A stretch of 64,000 nucleotides of DNA from Armillaria gallica (GCA_037576215.1 JBANDB010000019.1:1309501-1373500); one strand, 5' to 3'; shown: positions 24,992-37,037, counted from the first letter of the stretch. The notes: generated from the sequence alone by a model not told the origin. Made by a program: numbers and translations.

Positions 24992-27276
24992 ACACTATGG
25001 AAAAGTTAATACACAAACCACATTGAAATATGTAGAAGAGCATACAAGGTGGCAGGTATGGAGGCGGGTGCAGACATTGCAGAAATAAACACAGTGGTCA
25101 AAGGATAAAAGCAGGGAGAACTAAAGTAAGATAGTGCCCAACTTTAAGGAAATGGGAAGCATATATACATAATTGCAGTCATAAATGGGAACAGGGACAG
25201 GAGCAGGAAAAAATAAGAAATAAAGAAATACCGGGAATGGAAAGGTAAGTGAATTACAACACAAATGGAGTGATACAAAACCGAAACAAAGGCCCATGAT
25301 GCGTACGCGGAAGCATAACCACAACGCTGATCCAGAAAAGAAGGGAGCCACACCAAATGTCAAATAGATAGAGCGTTGTGTCACATTGAGCAGGCAGGAA
25401 TGCAATTGTCACAGAAGATAAGATTGAAACAAAGGAAGATCAGGACATGAAAGAAGAGCACGAATGAAACAGATCAAATATACACAAAGAAGAAAGGAAG
25501 GTGAACACGAGTGACATGCATTCAAAGAAGTGGACAAGAAATATATAACAGCAGAGAAGGGCAAACAGGACAAGGGAATACAGATGACTAAAGAAGAGTA
25601 ACTAAATGTACAAAGATCTACACAATCACAGATGTGACGACAGACATGATAAGGACCGATAAAGTATACTGAAGGGGAGAGCAGGAAACATCGCAAATAT
25701 GTACATACAAGAGAATGTAGGCTCGAGGATAAGGGCAGAGGGCAACACGCATGTAGAGACAACACAAGGCACACTTAAGATGACACGACAGTAAGGAGCA
25801 TTATTTCCAGGTAACACGCGCAGTCTGTAATGACAGAGAATGGAAAAAGCAAAGACTGATGCAGAATGGGACCAGACAGCATGCAACCAATGTAACCTGC
25901 TGACCATATAGACACCTAAGCACTGCGGCAACAAAGACAAAAAGAAAAAGGCAAACGAGGAAGACAGGCAACATCGCACACCGTCATCGAACTCAGTAAT
26001 GGACATGTTTTATGACAAAACCGGAGCAAGTGAGTAAACATCGACCGTTCAGAATAAAAGCTGACATATGAACAGAAGCAACCATAGACATCCTAATAGA
26101 GGTCCACACCGCGAAGGACCCCAACCACCTGTTGAGGATAGAACAGGTAATTAGCACATATGTCTGGGTGCAACGCAAAACACTAACACACGTGACCAGG
26201 ACAGCACAGGTATGGAAGGAATACAGATAGACTTCGACAAAGATGTGCAGTGCTGGAGGCTTGTGATGCAAAAGGGCGATGGAGACGATACAGAGGAGAT
26301 GATATTCATGGTGACAGGCGCTATAGGGGCCATGGACCTACCACCAGTTCTGAAAGAAACCCCGTAAGTGATCACAGGTAATCGAGACACAGTGCACTCA
26401 CACTGGAGGTTACACAGAAACATGAGGGACAAATTGCGGTTCATGTCACAGGTGGTAATGTTGATGGGCATAGGCAGCACATGATTCCAAGGAATGGTGG
26501 AGGCATTGAGAGAGATAGGACGGAAGGGCAAAAGAGAATTCTGACAAGGTCAGCTACAGGAATGGACACCATTGATGGTGCAAGGCTATGATGCCATCGA
26601 CTTGTCAAACTGATACTTTTGTCTGAGAGGAAAAGACTACAGAGGAGAAGAATTGATGTTGTCACAGGACGTGGATCCGAAGGGGATATTGAAACACATA
26701 GCTGGAGACAATATGGTTCATACTGAGGACAATGAGGTCAGCTATTTCAGAGGAATGATAGAGAATGGAAAGAAAAGGTGAGCAGAATCACTACATACCA
26801 TCAAGCAGCACACAGACTAATGAATGATTGAAGATACGTCAAAGCAAAGCCACAGATGTTCAGGACCAGCGACATAGTAGAGGCGCAGTGCTCAGTGGTA
26901 TTCGTGAAATGCAAGGGAGCAGGAATCAGAATGAAGGTGATACTCTGAGCACTGGCACTGGTGAACTGCAAATATTTGATGGTAAGCACTATGCAACACA
27001 GAGGAAAACAGCACTAACCAGTAAACAATCAGGACGTGGATAGAGCCAGACACAAAAGCACCATGATCAGAGTGAACACGACGAACTCACCGAGAGTGAA
27101 GCGCAAGATTGGCTTCGAGTATTCAGACAACAAAGGGAATGAAGAAGCAAAGTATCACAGCGTGAAACAGATCGCAATGAGCAATGAAGCAGAGGGAGAA
27201 GGAAGTATTATGGTAGACTGAAGTGGGCGAGTGTGATATATACAGTTAGGAACAAAGTAAAAAGAGGAAAACAATA

Positions 27277-27470
27277 CATTGAACAAGTTGAGATAAAATA
27301 TCAAGGAGAAAAAAAGGAAAAAGAAAGAAAGAAAACAAATGAAAATCAGAAATGACAGGGGAGGAGAAAAAAAAACAAACAAACAAGAAGAGAGAGAAGT
27401 GACAAAAACAAACGAGGTGGCAAGAAGCAAAAGAAAGGAGGAAAATGGGATCAAGAGTAGGGGAAAACCA
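27277..27470 (+). repeat. Polypurine tract, left arm
   Basis: A long run of A/G with few interruptions, including AAGGAAAAAGAAAGAAAGAA; mirrored as polypyrimidine at 34557-34750. Homopolymer length differs by one or two bases between arms. Confidence 0.8.
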
Positions 27471-27593
27471 GCATCGTATAGAAAAGTTCCCATGACAAGG
27501 TCAGGTAGGTAAGTCAGCAACGTCCATTAAGGTTTGATACAGCGAATAGATTTTTTCCCATGGTTGAGCTCAAGCTACATAATAACTGAGTTA

Positions 27594-27607
27594 CCTATAT
27601 TCATAGG
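27594..27607 (+). repeat. Hairpin motif CCTATATTCATAGG, copy 1
   Basis: Perfect CCTAT/ATAGG stem followed by ACTCAGAACTG. One of five copies in the window. Confidence 0.75.
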
Positions 27608-27946
27608 ACTCAGAACTGAGAAGAAGTGCACCTTCCAAGGGGATTCAAATGCAAGGTATCGTAAATGGATGTAGAAGTGAGCAAGAAGAGAAAAAACATG
27701 CTAGATATGGACAATGAAGATGAACACATGTGATAGCGTAGACAAAGCTCATGAGAATAGATGTAGAGCGAGTGAGAAGGGATGCGAATGGCAAGGAAAT
27801 CCAAAGGGACATGAAAGGCAATCAATTCCCAGGAAAATGATGAAGGATGTGAAAATGTTCTCACAGTCAACCTAGGTGGGAAGTGACGGCAATCACCATG
27901 TTGGACGATCAAAAATCAGGAATTAGGTTGGCATAATGACTGAATA

Positions 27947-27960
27947 CCTATATTCATAGG
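27947..27960 (+). repeat. Hairpin motif CCTATATTCATAGG, copy 2
   Basis: Overlaps the inner edge of the terminal repeat at 27955-28003. Confidence 0.75.
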
Positions 27961-28003
27961 TCTCGGAATTGCCACTCAGATGAGCTGGCCCTCACCCCAC
28001 TAG
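27955..28003 (+). repeat. Inner terminal repeat of element, left copy
   Basis: Read inward on the minus strand it starts CTAGTGGGGTGAGGGCCAGC. It matches 38 of 49 positions with the outer terminus of the right copy (54267-54315). An ACTAGT hexamer sits at the edge of both termini. A CCTATATTCATAGG hairpin at 27947-27960 overlaps its inner end. Confidence 0.7.
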
Positions 28004-28170
28004 TCACATGATTGAACTGATCCCAATTTCAATTTCATTTTGACAATGCTCTCTACTGTGATACATTCCTGCTCTTCATTTGCTCCTCACCTTTATGCTT
28101 ATCCAGTAGCCACCCCACAGAGCTCGATAAGGCGATGAGATGATACATGAACATGAATTTTGTATGACCT

Positions 28171-28562
28171 TTATTGGGTGTAATTGAATTGGACTACAAC
28201 ACTGCACAGGACAATTTTAGTGGATATCTAGTGTGTTCATCTCAGTCTGATTATTTTCCGTTGAGGGATCAATGTTTGACATTATGTTCTCATGGAAGGC
28301 ATGACATTGGGCTGAATTTGCTGGTTATTTTTGGGACGTTACTCGCAACCTATGAAGACACTGTGAGACCGGAATCTTCATGGCATTGAGACTCATGGCA
28401 GCGCACTAAGGAACTGGTATGTGTATCTCATAATATCTCATTGTCACCTGCTCCTGACAGAGCGCATATATTCAGGTTGAACCAACATGTATCCTATCCA
28501 TGAAAGTTATTGCAACAATTACCTTGACTGCAATGGCAGAGATCCGAAGGTCCGAGGCCAAG
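28171..28562 (+). pseudogene. Host-type gene fragment crossing the left arm/spacer boundary
   Basis: An arm exon ending at 28416 (frame includes CLTLCSHGRHDIGLNLLV and DSWQRTKEL, separated by a TGA at 28387-28389) is joined through a 44-nt intron (28417 GTATGT to 28460 CAG) to exon 28461-28562 (IQVEPTCILSMKVIATITL). The intron spans the arm/spacer boundary at 28426/28427, so the native arrangement is on this side. Function not recognised; upstream exons are absent because the element abuts at 28003. Confidence 0.5.
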
Positions 28563-30066
28563 GTGATTTTCCTGTCATTTTTTTTTAGTTGTCTTAGCTC
28601 AGCTGATCACACATTTATATTTACTCTCAGGAATTCGAGACTGAAAGTAAAGCATCATGGAAGGGCTGAGAACTTAAAATGAATATTTCCTGACACAGGC
28701 ATGCCCACTTCCCTCTCTGCCTCGAGCTAGACTGATTTCTTACAGATGATGGCATGAGAACAAACCATGCCTGCTCTAGGTTTTCTGCTTTACAAACCAG
28801 GATGAATCAACTCATTAACAAAACAGCGAGCATGGGAACGATAGCCAAGTAACCATAGGAATACCGCTGTTCCGAGTGTGCTATCTAACCATATGCAAGC
28901 GATACCAACTTATCCACCACATTTAACTGATGCTGCCACCCATACGAGCATCCCCTCTTTGCGTAACTTTACATCATGCTTCGCTATATGCACGATTGCT
29001 GATTATATGTTAAGGTAACACCAATCTTCCATGACTCGCAAGGTCACGGCAGAACTTGATGTGGCAGCCTCTACTTCCAGGGTATGCTCTCTTTCATTGC
29101 ATTTTTTGTTCATATCTTTGTATATACTAGGTATCCTCTCAATAATGCAGGGATTACGCCTCCAAATTGGATCCAATGGTGAGTTTATATTATTGACAAC
29201 TACCATGCTGATCCGTACATAGTATCCTGGCTATTATATCGCATTAATGGTTCACTGTTTTTCTTACTGGCATCAAAACTATGCACTCCACGCTGGCGTA
29301 TCTGACATGTTGGACGTGTAGAAGTACCCTATTGGGGACATCTGCGTACAGAATCACATGTACAGTGTCTACTTTGTGATTATGAGGGTTCTATCTCTTG
29401 CGATAACTCGCTAGTCCCAATGCACACAGATATCATGGTGATGCTTCACAACCATATTAAGGTGCTGGACCATCAAGGACAGTGATCGCATGATCATCTA
29501 CTTTCCCTTAGACAACACTAGCTGCAAAGATCACGGTTCCGGAATCAAACGAATGGTTAGATGATCTCTGATATTTTTGACCCCCAGATTGTCCCCACCT
29601 TTACCCTATTCTCCTGTGAGAACGATGAATGTGACCTCCGAGGTGTCCCTGCTTGAGAGACTGTCTACAATACCTACACTGTGACATGTATCTTTGGAAG
29701 ACCTTCATGGTGTTGACTGGTGCTTCGACAATTGTTTCATTGAAGCTTTGCTGGAGTGTATTTCACAGGTGGATTGCTTTGCGGTGATGAGCCTAGACTT
29801 CCATGGCAACGGCAACACCCAAAACTCGGAGAGAGCTTAGGCAATTAACGTAGCAACACAGCAATCAAGGCAATGTGTGTGCAAGTGGTTTGGTGCACCT
29901 CCGTGCAGTCAATTCCTCAATAACACAAGATACACTGCGACTTTCAGTCAGCGAAGTAGTACTCTTGGTCAAGGAGTACTAATAGACATTGGCTGTAAGC
30001 CAGGAAGGATCTCGATAAACGAGATGGGACGGAATCTGGTATGACTTGAATACCAAGAAACCGTGA

Positions 30067-30347
30067 TAGAAACTGCGAAAATGATCTAGAGACCACGAAA
30101 ATGGGTCTAGAAATCGTAGCAATGCGCTAGAAATCGTAGCAATGGTCGAGAAAACGTGGGGAGGGAATAGAAGACGTAGCAATGCCATAGAAATCGTGGA
30201 GGAGGACGAGTAATCATGTGGAAGGACTGGTAATCATAGCAATGTGATAGAAATTGTAGCAATGAGCTAGAAATCGTTGCAATGCTTTAGAAATCGTGGC
30301 AATGGACTAGAAGACGTCGAAATAGCCTAGTAAACGTGGCTTGGGGT
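30067..30347 (+). repeat. 20-bp minisatellite (about 14 units)
   Basis: Units begin TAGAAATCGTAGCAATG plus three variable bases. Starts at 30108, 30128, 30148 and so on to 30328 keep exact 20-bp phase; two degenerate units (20 and 21 bp) precede them. Confidence 0.88.
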
Positions 30348-31068
30348 GTACCTAATATTGTGAGTCGAAACAATAGCAATAAACATATGGAGACTGCAAG
30401 AAACTGGTAGAAATTGTAGAAACTGAGGTGCTGAATGGGGTGCTGCGGCAATAGATGCACAGCAACTCCGAACAATGATAAAGACGAGGGTGATCCTATG
30501 GAGCTCAACTGGGCCTACACGGAGGCAATACTGAACTGGGCAATGAAAATGATGGCGATGTAGAAGGTGAAAGCGATGAAACAATCCTATGTGGTGAAAG
30601 TGAAGTGATGTTGTGGCATTAAAAGACAAAAGCAAGTTATTGACGCAAGATTTCGTGTATTGGTACAACCAACAACGTTTAAAGAGTAAAGCAAGTGGTG
30701 GGGAATAACTTGGAGTAACCGTAGCTGACTGGTAATGCCGTAGCCTCGTCAACTGGGTAAGAACTAGCTCTAAAAATGCGGTATCTACCTAGTTTTTATA
30801 CTACAAGTACGATTTTATAAATAGAATATTCTTCGAAGCCTTAGTAAGGCTGTAAGTCCTTGGCTTTTATAATAGCCGTAGTAAACATATGGTATCTGTG
30901 GTTCTAAAGTAACAGCAAGTCTTTGATGTTGCCGTGTATGGATGCGAACCGTGTGGTTTTATTGAGCGATGAGTGGATCATAAGGTGCTGTGTAGCTGCG
31001 GATTATTGAGCTGCAGTTGCTGTGCTGAGGTGTATGTGTGGGGCAATGATAATTCGAAGTCTTGGCAC

Positions 31069-31493
31069 TGTAACAGCCTTAGTAAACGCGGTCTGTAGTT
31101 GCCGTGGCTATAATTATCGTAGCTGGAAGGGTACTCGTGTCAATGATGTCATTTCATTAAATGATTGATGAGCACATCAACCAGATGCTTCTGAGTGATG
31201 TAGCAACCCCATTTTAGAATGATTGTTGATAAAAGATGTCTTGCCATGATGGGATACGGTAATTGTGATGCGAGGCGAGCTGGGAAGGATAACAGAGTGC
31301 ATGAGGAGTGGATGTTATGGTTTTAGGACTGTATCTGAATGTTTGTGGCTTATACTGCGAAAATCCGTGGTATTATCGAGTGTTGGCAGTGTTATGGAGT
31401 GTGTGAGGATTATAATGGTGTCGTTTCGAAGGTATTGGGTGATGGATGGCTAAATCCATGAATTCTGAGCGTACAGAGCCTGGAGGCTCATCA
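31069..31493 (+). mobile_element. Short LTR-like relic in spacer
   Basis: Begins TGTAACAGC and ends ACAGAGCCTGGAGGCTCATCA, matching both ends of the 1281-bp LTR-like sequence in the arms (41411-42691) in the same order, but only 425 bp long. No target duplication found. Confidence 0.45.
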
Positions 31494-32540
31494 GCGGAGA
31501 CTCTTCAGAACATTTTTAGGTGAGTATCGGTGTATTATTCAGCGTACCCTCACCTTACACTGTACAGAGTCAACCCAGAATACCTGAGTGCTACCGGTTC
31601 CTTGGTTCATTGAAGTTAAAATTGGTACTGGCTGTGTGAAAATTTTGCAGCATGTTGTGTGCCGCTGCCGCTGGTGGTTCTTAGTGTTTGCAGTACCTTG
31701 TAAGTGAGCCGATACTTTTGTGTATTTTTTCAAGAAGGTCAATCTTTCATTGTAGCATCATTCATTGAGTGATCTACACCAGCTGCAGGTTGTAAAGACT
31801 CCATGGTATCTATCAGTCTGGGTAATTGCCAGTAGGTTACATTACCGGCTTCAGTCAGTTACAGATCCACTGTGGCTGTCCTTTTGCCATCATCGAAGTC
31901 CCCTCATCTCCCATGCAATGGCCCTCATCTTATTTGAGACGACCCTGCATTGACAGAATAAAGAATATCTCGTACATCATCAGCTTACTTTGGCCAATTG
32001 TGGCACGACATTCTGAAATGCTCAGTCTGGATCCGACTCTGAAATATTCAGCATGTCAAATGGTTTTCTGTCCAATACACTGGGAGTTTTCACTCGAATT
32101 TGGAAGAAAAAAGAAAGAGAAAAGAAAAATCCGGAAAGCTCTCACCCCTTCATCATTATGCTAAAGCTATTACTATTTTGTAAATGTAACCGTTCTGTGT
32201 TCTTTTTCTGCACTGCGTGTGCCTGACATTGTATCAATTTCTCATGATCTAAAGGGCTTGAAACAAGTGTCGAACACATAAGTTATACCAAAATGCTGAA
32301 AATACAGGACCAGTAAGTCATGTTCTTATGTATACATATGATGTAAATAGCTTGTGCACTCAAAAAGAGTATCAAGAAATGCAGGAAAGGAAAACTAAAA
32401 AAGGGAGAAAAGTAGGTGCAAAATATTCAGTGTACACGCTCGAAAACAGGTTGGAAAATTATGAATCCTGCAGTATATATGTATGATGTATCAGAGAATA
32501 GTTGTAGGAGCAAATGAGCTGTGGTGCAAAGACAAAAACA

Positions 32541-32602
32541 AAGGGGGTGGCAGGTAAGTGGCAGGTAAATCTTGGACCAATTCGACCGGTGGCAGGTAAG
32601 TC
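32541..32602 (+). repeat. Direct repeats of GTGGCAGGTAAG
   Basis: Three copies of GTGGCAGGTAA(G/A) within about 62 bp. Confidence 0.65.
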
Positions 32603-33227
32603 CGCTGACAAAGCATGGATAGATAACATTGTTTCATTCGTGACTCGAGAGTTTCATATTTTTCATATTTTTAGTGAGCTCAGTACAGCTCATAGTACTT
32701 AAATACAAAGCTACAAAGAGTATGAGATTTCTGAGATGTGAGGCAAAGCCAAAAAAAAAGAAGTAAGCTATCAATCCTGAAACGGCAATGGCAGCTAAGT
32801 TAGCATGGGAACCCAGGGTATCGGACGGTAAACCTGTCGATTGAAGATGCATACAGATCAGTCATGGGCTACCATTGTTGGGAATAGACATTGGCAGGCA
32901 CAAAGGACATGGCGGATATGGCTCGGATAAACATATATTCATGAACAGATATGTAGGTGATGGGGGTATGAAGCCAAGAAATGGTTGTGATCGATACGAA
33001 AATCAAAATAATGTAAAACAAAAGACAGCTATGCTGTCGGCCCAGTGGCTGTGAAACCATAATCCTCAACAACCATATCGTTGCTTTTTGTAATGAATGA
33101 GATTTGTATCTCATCCCATTGTCCTGGTGTTGAAGTTAACAAGATTCACACCGTCATAAGATAGCGAATTCAAACAGAGCTTCATGGATGGGAGCCAAAA
33201 TTACTTTTCTTATCTCGCTTTGTACAC

Positions 33228-33559
33228 ATGATCGAAGGATTGAAGGAAGACATGAAGGACATACCTACATATGTGAACATGTCGGAGGCCTACATTCTAG
33301 TGCTGCTGTTGGATCCCTACTTTTCAGTGCACCGCATTACTGCATACAGCTGTAGCCAGAGGCTTTTCAATTCAATGGGCGCCTTTTTCAAGGTGTGTCT
33401 TCTGTAAGTGTTCTATCTTTTTATTCAATCTTCTGATCTTACATGGTCCTTGTATAGACCATGGCGACCTTCACAGCTGCAGGCTTCAATATGTCAGTGC
33501 AAATAGCCATATTTCAAGGGTGTTCATCAGGATGTCATATTGCTGTTGTGGAACTTGAT
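33228..33559 (+). pseudogene. Truncated gene at right edge of spacer
   Basis: Exon from ATG 33228 (MIEGLKEDMKDIPTYVNMSE) to 33392, intron 33393-33457, exon 33458-33559 (TMATFTAAGFNMSVQIAIFQ) in phase, then a GTAAGT donor at 33560. Forty bases later the right arm begins, so the rest of the gene is missing here. Family not recognised. The first ATG may not be the true start. Confidence 0.45.
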
Positions 33560-33600
33560 GTAAGTCAAGCACTTCACTTGAAAGTGTATCTTCCTGACTT

Positions 33601-34023
33601 ATACACATACCAGTTCCTTAGTGCGCTGCCATGAGTCTCAATGCCATGAAGATTCCGGTCTCACAGTGTCTTCATAGGTTGCGAGTAACGTCCCAAAAAT
33701 AACCAGCAAATTCAGCCCAATGTCATGCCTTCCATGAGAACATAATGTCAAACATTGATCCCTCAACGGAAAATAATCAGACTGAGATGAACACACTAGA
33801 TATCCACTAAAATTGTCCTGTGCAGTGTTGTAGTCCAATTCAATTACACCCAATAAAGGTCATACAAAATTCATGTTCATGTATCATCTCATCGCCTTAT
33901 CGAGCTCTGTGGGGTGGCTACTGGATAAGCATAAAGGTGAGGAGCAAATGAAGAGCAGGAATGTATCACAGTAGAGAGCATTGTCAAAATGAAATTGAAA
34001 TTGGGATCAGTTCAATCATGTGA
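33601..34023 (-). pseudogene. Duplicated host-gene tail in right arm, truncated
   Basis: Mirror of 28004-28426. It keeps the exon ending in DSWQRTKEL and only the first ten bases of the following intron before the duplicated sequence stops at 33601. Confidence 0.6.
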
Positions 34024-34072
34024 CTAGTGGGGTGAGGGCCAGCTCATCTGAGTGGCAATTCCGAGACCTATG
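34024..34072 (-). repeat. Inner terminal repeat of element, right copy
   Basis: Exact mirror of 27955-28003. It opens with CTAGTGGGGTGAGGGCC and is the 5' limit proposed for the right-arm element. Confidence 0.7.
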
Positions 34073-34080
34073 AATATAGG
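34067..34080 (-). repeat. Hairpin motif CCTATATTCATAGG, copy 3
   Basis: Mirror of copy 2. Confidence 0.75.
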
Positions 34081-34419
34081 TATTCAGTCATTATGCCAAC
34101 CTAATTCCTGATTTTTGATCGTCCAACATGGTGATTGCCGTCACTTCCCACCTAGGTTGACTGTGAGAACATTTTCACATCCTTCATCATTTTCCTGGGA
34201 ATTGATTGCCTTTCATGTCCCTTTGGATTTCCTTGCCATTCGCATCCCTTCTCACTCGCTCTACATCTATTCTCATGAGCTTTGTCTACGCTATCACATG
34301 TGTTCATCTTCATTGTCCATATCTAGCATGTTTTTTCTCTTCTTGCTCACTTCTACATCCATTTACGATACCTTGCATTTGAATCCCCTTGGAAGGTGCA
34401 CTTCTTCTCAGTTCTGAGT

Positions 34420-34433
34420 CCTATGAATATAGG
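34420..34433 (-). repeat. Hairpin motif CCTATATTCATAGG, copy 4
   Basis: Mirror of copy 1. Confidence 0.75.
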
Positions 34434-34556
34434 TAACTCAGTTATTATGTAGCTTGAGCTCAACCATGGGAAAAAAATCTATTCGCTGTATCAAACCTTA
34501 ATGGACGTTGCTGACTTACCTACCTGACCTTGTCATGGGAACTTTTCTATACGATG

Positions 34557-34750
34557 CTGGTTTTCCCCTACTCTTGATCCCATTTTCCTCCTTTCTTTTG
34601 CTTCTTGCCACCTCGTTTGTTTTTGTCACTTCTCTCTCTTCTTGTTTGTTTGTTTTTTTTTTCTCCTCCCCCTGTCATTTCTGATTTTCATTTGTTTTCT
34701 TTCTTTCTTTTTCCTTTTTTTCTCCTTGATATTTTATCTCAACTTGTTCA
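34557..34750 (+). repeat. Polypyrimidine tract, right arm
   Basis: Near-continuous T/C run, mirror of 27277-27470. Confidence 0.8.
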
Positions 34751-37037
34751 ATGTATTGTTTTCCTCTTTTTACTTTGTTCCTAACTGTATATATCACACT
34801 CGCCCACTTCAGTCTACCATAATACTTCCTTCTCCCTCTGCTTCATTGCTCATTGCGATCTGTTTCACGCTGTGATACTTTGCTTCTTCATTCCCTTTGT
34901 TGTCTGAATACTCGAAGCCAATCTTGCGCTTCACTCTCGGTGAGTTCGTCGTGTTCACTCTGATCATGGTGCTTTTGTGTCTGGCTCTATCCACGTCCTG
35001 ATTGTTTACTGGTTAGTGCTGTTTTCCTCTGTGTTGCATAGTGCTTACCATCAAATATTTGCAGTTCACCAGTGCCAGTGCTCAGAGTATCACCTTCATT
35101 CTGATTCCTGCTCCCTTGCATTTCACGAATACCACTGAGCACTGCGCCTCTACTATGTCGCTGGTCCTGAACATCTGTGGCTTTGCTTTGACGTATCTTC
35201 AATCATTCATTAGTCTGTGTGCTGCTTGATGGTATGTAGTGATTCTGCTCACCTTTTCTTTCCATTCTCTATCATTCCTCTGAAATAGCTGACCTCATTG
35301 TCCTCAGTATGAACCATATTGTCTCCAGCTATGTGTTTCAATATCCCCTTCGGATCCACGTCCTGTGACAACATCAATTCTTCTCCTCTGTAGTCTTTTC
35401 CTCTCAGACAAAAGTATCAGTTTGACAAGTCGATGGCATCATAGCCTTGCACCATCAATGGTGTCCATTCCTGTAGCTGACCTTGTCAGAATTCTCTTTG
35501 CCCTTCCGTCCTATCTCTCTCAATGCCTCCACCATTCCTTGGAATCATGTGCTGCCTATGCCCATCAACATTACCACCTGTGACATGAACCGCAATTTGT
35601 CCCTCATGTTTCTGTGTAACCTCCAGTGTGAGTGCACTGTGTCTCGATTACCTGTGATCACTTACGGGGTTTCTTTCAGAACTGGTGGTAGGTCCATGGC
35701 CCCTATAGCGCCTGTCACCATGAATATCATCTCCTCTGTATCGTCTCCATCGCCCTTTTGCATCACAAGCCTCCAGCACTGCACATCTTTGTCGAAGTCT
35801 ATCTGTATTCCTTCCATACCTGTGCTGTCCTGGTCACGTGTGTTAGTGTTTTGCGTTGCACCCAGACATATGTGCTAATTACCTGTTCTATCCTCAACAG
35901 GTGGTTGGGGTCCTTCGCGGTGTGGACCTCTATTAGGATGTCTATGGTTGCTTCTGTTCATATGTCAGCTTTTATTCTGAACGGTCGATGTTTACTCACT
36001 TGCTCCGGTTTTGTCATAAAACATGTCCATTACTGAGTTCGATGACGGTGTGCGATGTTGCCTGTCTTCCTCGTTTGCCTTTTTCTTTTTGTCTTTGTTG
36101 CCGCAGTGCTTAGGTGTCTATATGGTCAGCAGGTTACATTGGTTGCATGCTGTCTGGTCCCATTCTGCATCAGTCTTTGCTTTTTCCATTCTCTGTCATT
36201 ACAGACTGCGCGTGTTACCTGGAAATAATGCTCCTTACTGTCGTGTCATCTTAAGTGTGCCTTGTGTTGTCTCTACATGCGTGTTGCCCTCTGCCCTTAT
36301 CCTCGAGCCTACATTCTCTTGTATGTACATATTTGCGATGTTTCCTGCTCTCCCCTTCAGTATACTTTATCGGTCCTTATCATGTCTGTCGTCACATCTG
36401 TGATTGTGTAGATCTTTGTACATTTAGTTACTCTTCTTTAGTCATCTGTATTCCCTTGTCCTGTTTGCCCTTCTCTGCTGTTATATATTTCTTGTCCACT
36501 TCTTTGAATGCATGTCACTCGTGTTCACCTTCCTTTCTTCTTTGTGTATATTTGATCTGTTTCATTCGTGCTCTTCTTTCATGTCCTGATCTTCCTTTGT
36601 TTCAATCTTATCTTCTGTGACAATTGCATTCCTGCCTGCTCAATGTGACACAACGCTCTATCTATTTGACATTTGGTGTGGCTCCCTTCTTTTCTGGATC
36701 AGCGTTGTGGTTATGCTTCCGCGTACGCATCATGGGCCTTTGTTTCGGTTTTGTATCACTCCATTTGTGTTGTAATTCACTTACCTTTCCATTCCCGGTA
36801 TTTCTTTATTTCTTATTTTTTCCTGCTCCTGTCCCTGTTCCCATTTATGACTGCAATTATGTATATATGCTTCCCATTTCCTTAAAGTTGGGCACTATCT
36901 TACTTTAGTTCTCCCTGCTTTTATCCTTTGACCACTGTGTTTATTTCTGCAATGTCTGCACCCGCCTCCATACCTGCCACCTTGTATGCTCTTCTACATA
37001 TTTCAATGTGGTTTGTGTATTAACTTTTCCATAGTGT

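Larger units (their letters stand above)
24992..27954 (-). other. Purine-rich exon-like zone, left arm
   Basis: Mirror of 34073-37037. It holds many long open frames on the minus strand, rich in Leu, Ser, Cys and Phe because that strand is pyrimidine-rich. I could not assemble a convincing gene. Confidence 0.4.
1..28003 (-). mobile_element. Helitron-like cargo element, left copy (outer end beyond window)
   Basis: Mirror copy of the right-arm element. Its inner terminal repeat lies at 27955-28003 and its helicase end points left and leaves the window. It carries the same genes in the same relative order on the minus strand, and is enlarged by the nested CACTA-like and hAT-like insertions. Unlike the right copy it keeps the coding linker after the Rep domain (1-517). 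Confidence 0.5.
1..28426. repeat. Left arm of giant inverted repeat
   Basis: Bases 518-28426 match the reverse complement of 33601-51855. Paired positions sum to 62027 near the axis and 62031 further out; the drift comes from homopolymer and single-base indels near 27.37, 24.79, 19.63 and 14.82 kb. Outside two left-only insertions (4018-11703 and 11885-13856) the arms are almost identical. Bases 1-517 have no partner in the window because the right arm carries a deletion there, so the left arm probably continues past the window edge. The inner end is sharp: identity stops after 28426. Confidence 0.96.
28427..33600. other. Non-repeated spacer between the arms
   Basis: 5174 bp of single-copy sequence with gene fragments at both ends, a 20-bp minisatellite and an LTR-like relic. 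From 28563 to 30066 and from 31494 to 33227 I see short, unconnected exon-like frames but no gene I can support. Confidence 0.85.
34073..37037 (+). other. Pyrimidine-rich exon-like zone, right arm
   Basis: The plus strand is strongly C+T rich. It contains acceptor-like sites and open frames of 70-130 codons in competing phases but no exon chain I could follow. It may be the 5' part of the large gene downstream, badly decayed. Confidence 0.4.

Noticed and set aside
24992..27954. Long Leu/Cys/Ser-rich frames as membrane proteins
   Set aside because: All three phases of the pyrimidine-rich strand give similar hydrophobic text, so this is base composition and not evidence of membrane proteins.
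30067..30347. Regular 20-bp repeats, CRISPR-like at first sight
   Set aside because: Units are contiguous with no spacers, degenerate, and in a eukaryotic context with introns. It is a minisatellite.
28427..33600. Spacer as an unrelated third mobile element flanked by the arms
   Set aside because: No terminal repeats or target duplication at 28427/33600; both edges fall inside introns of gene fragments.
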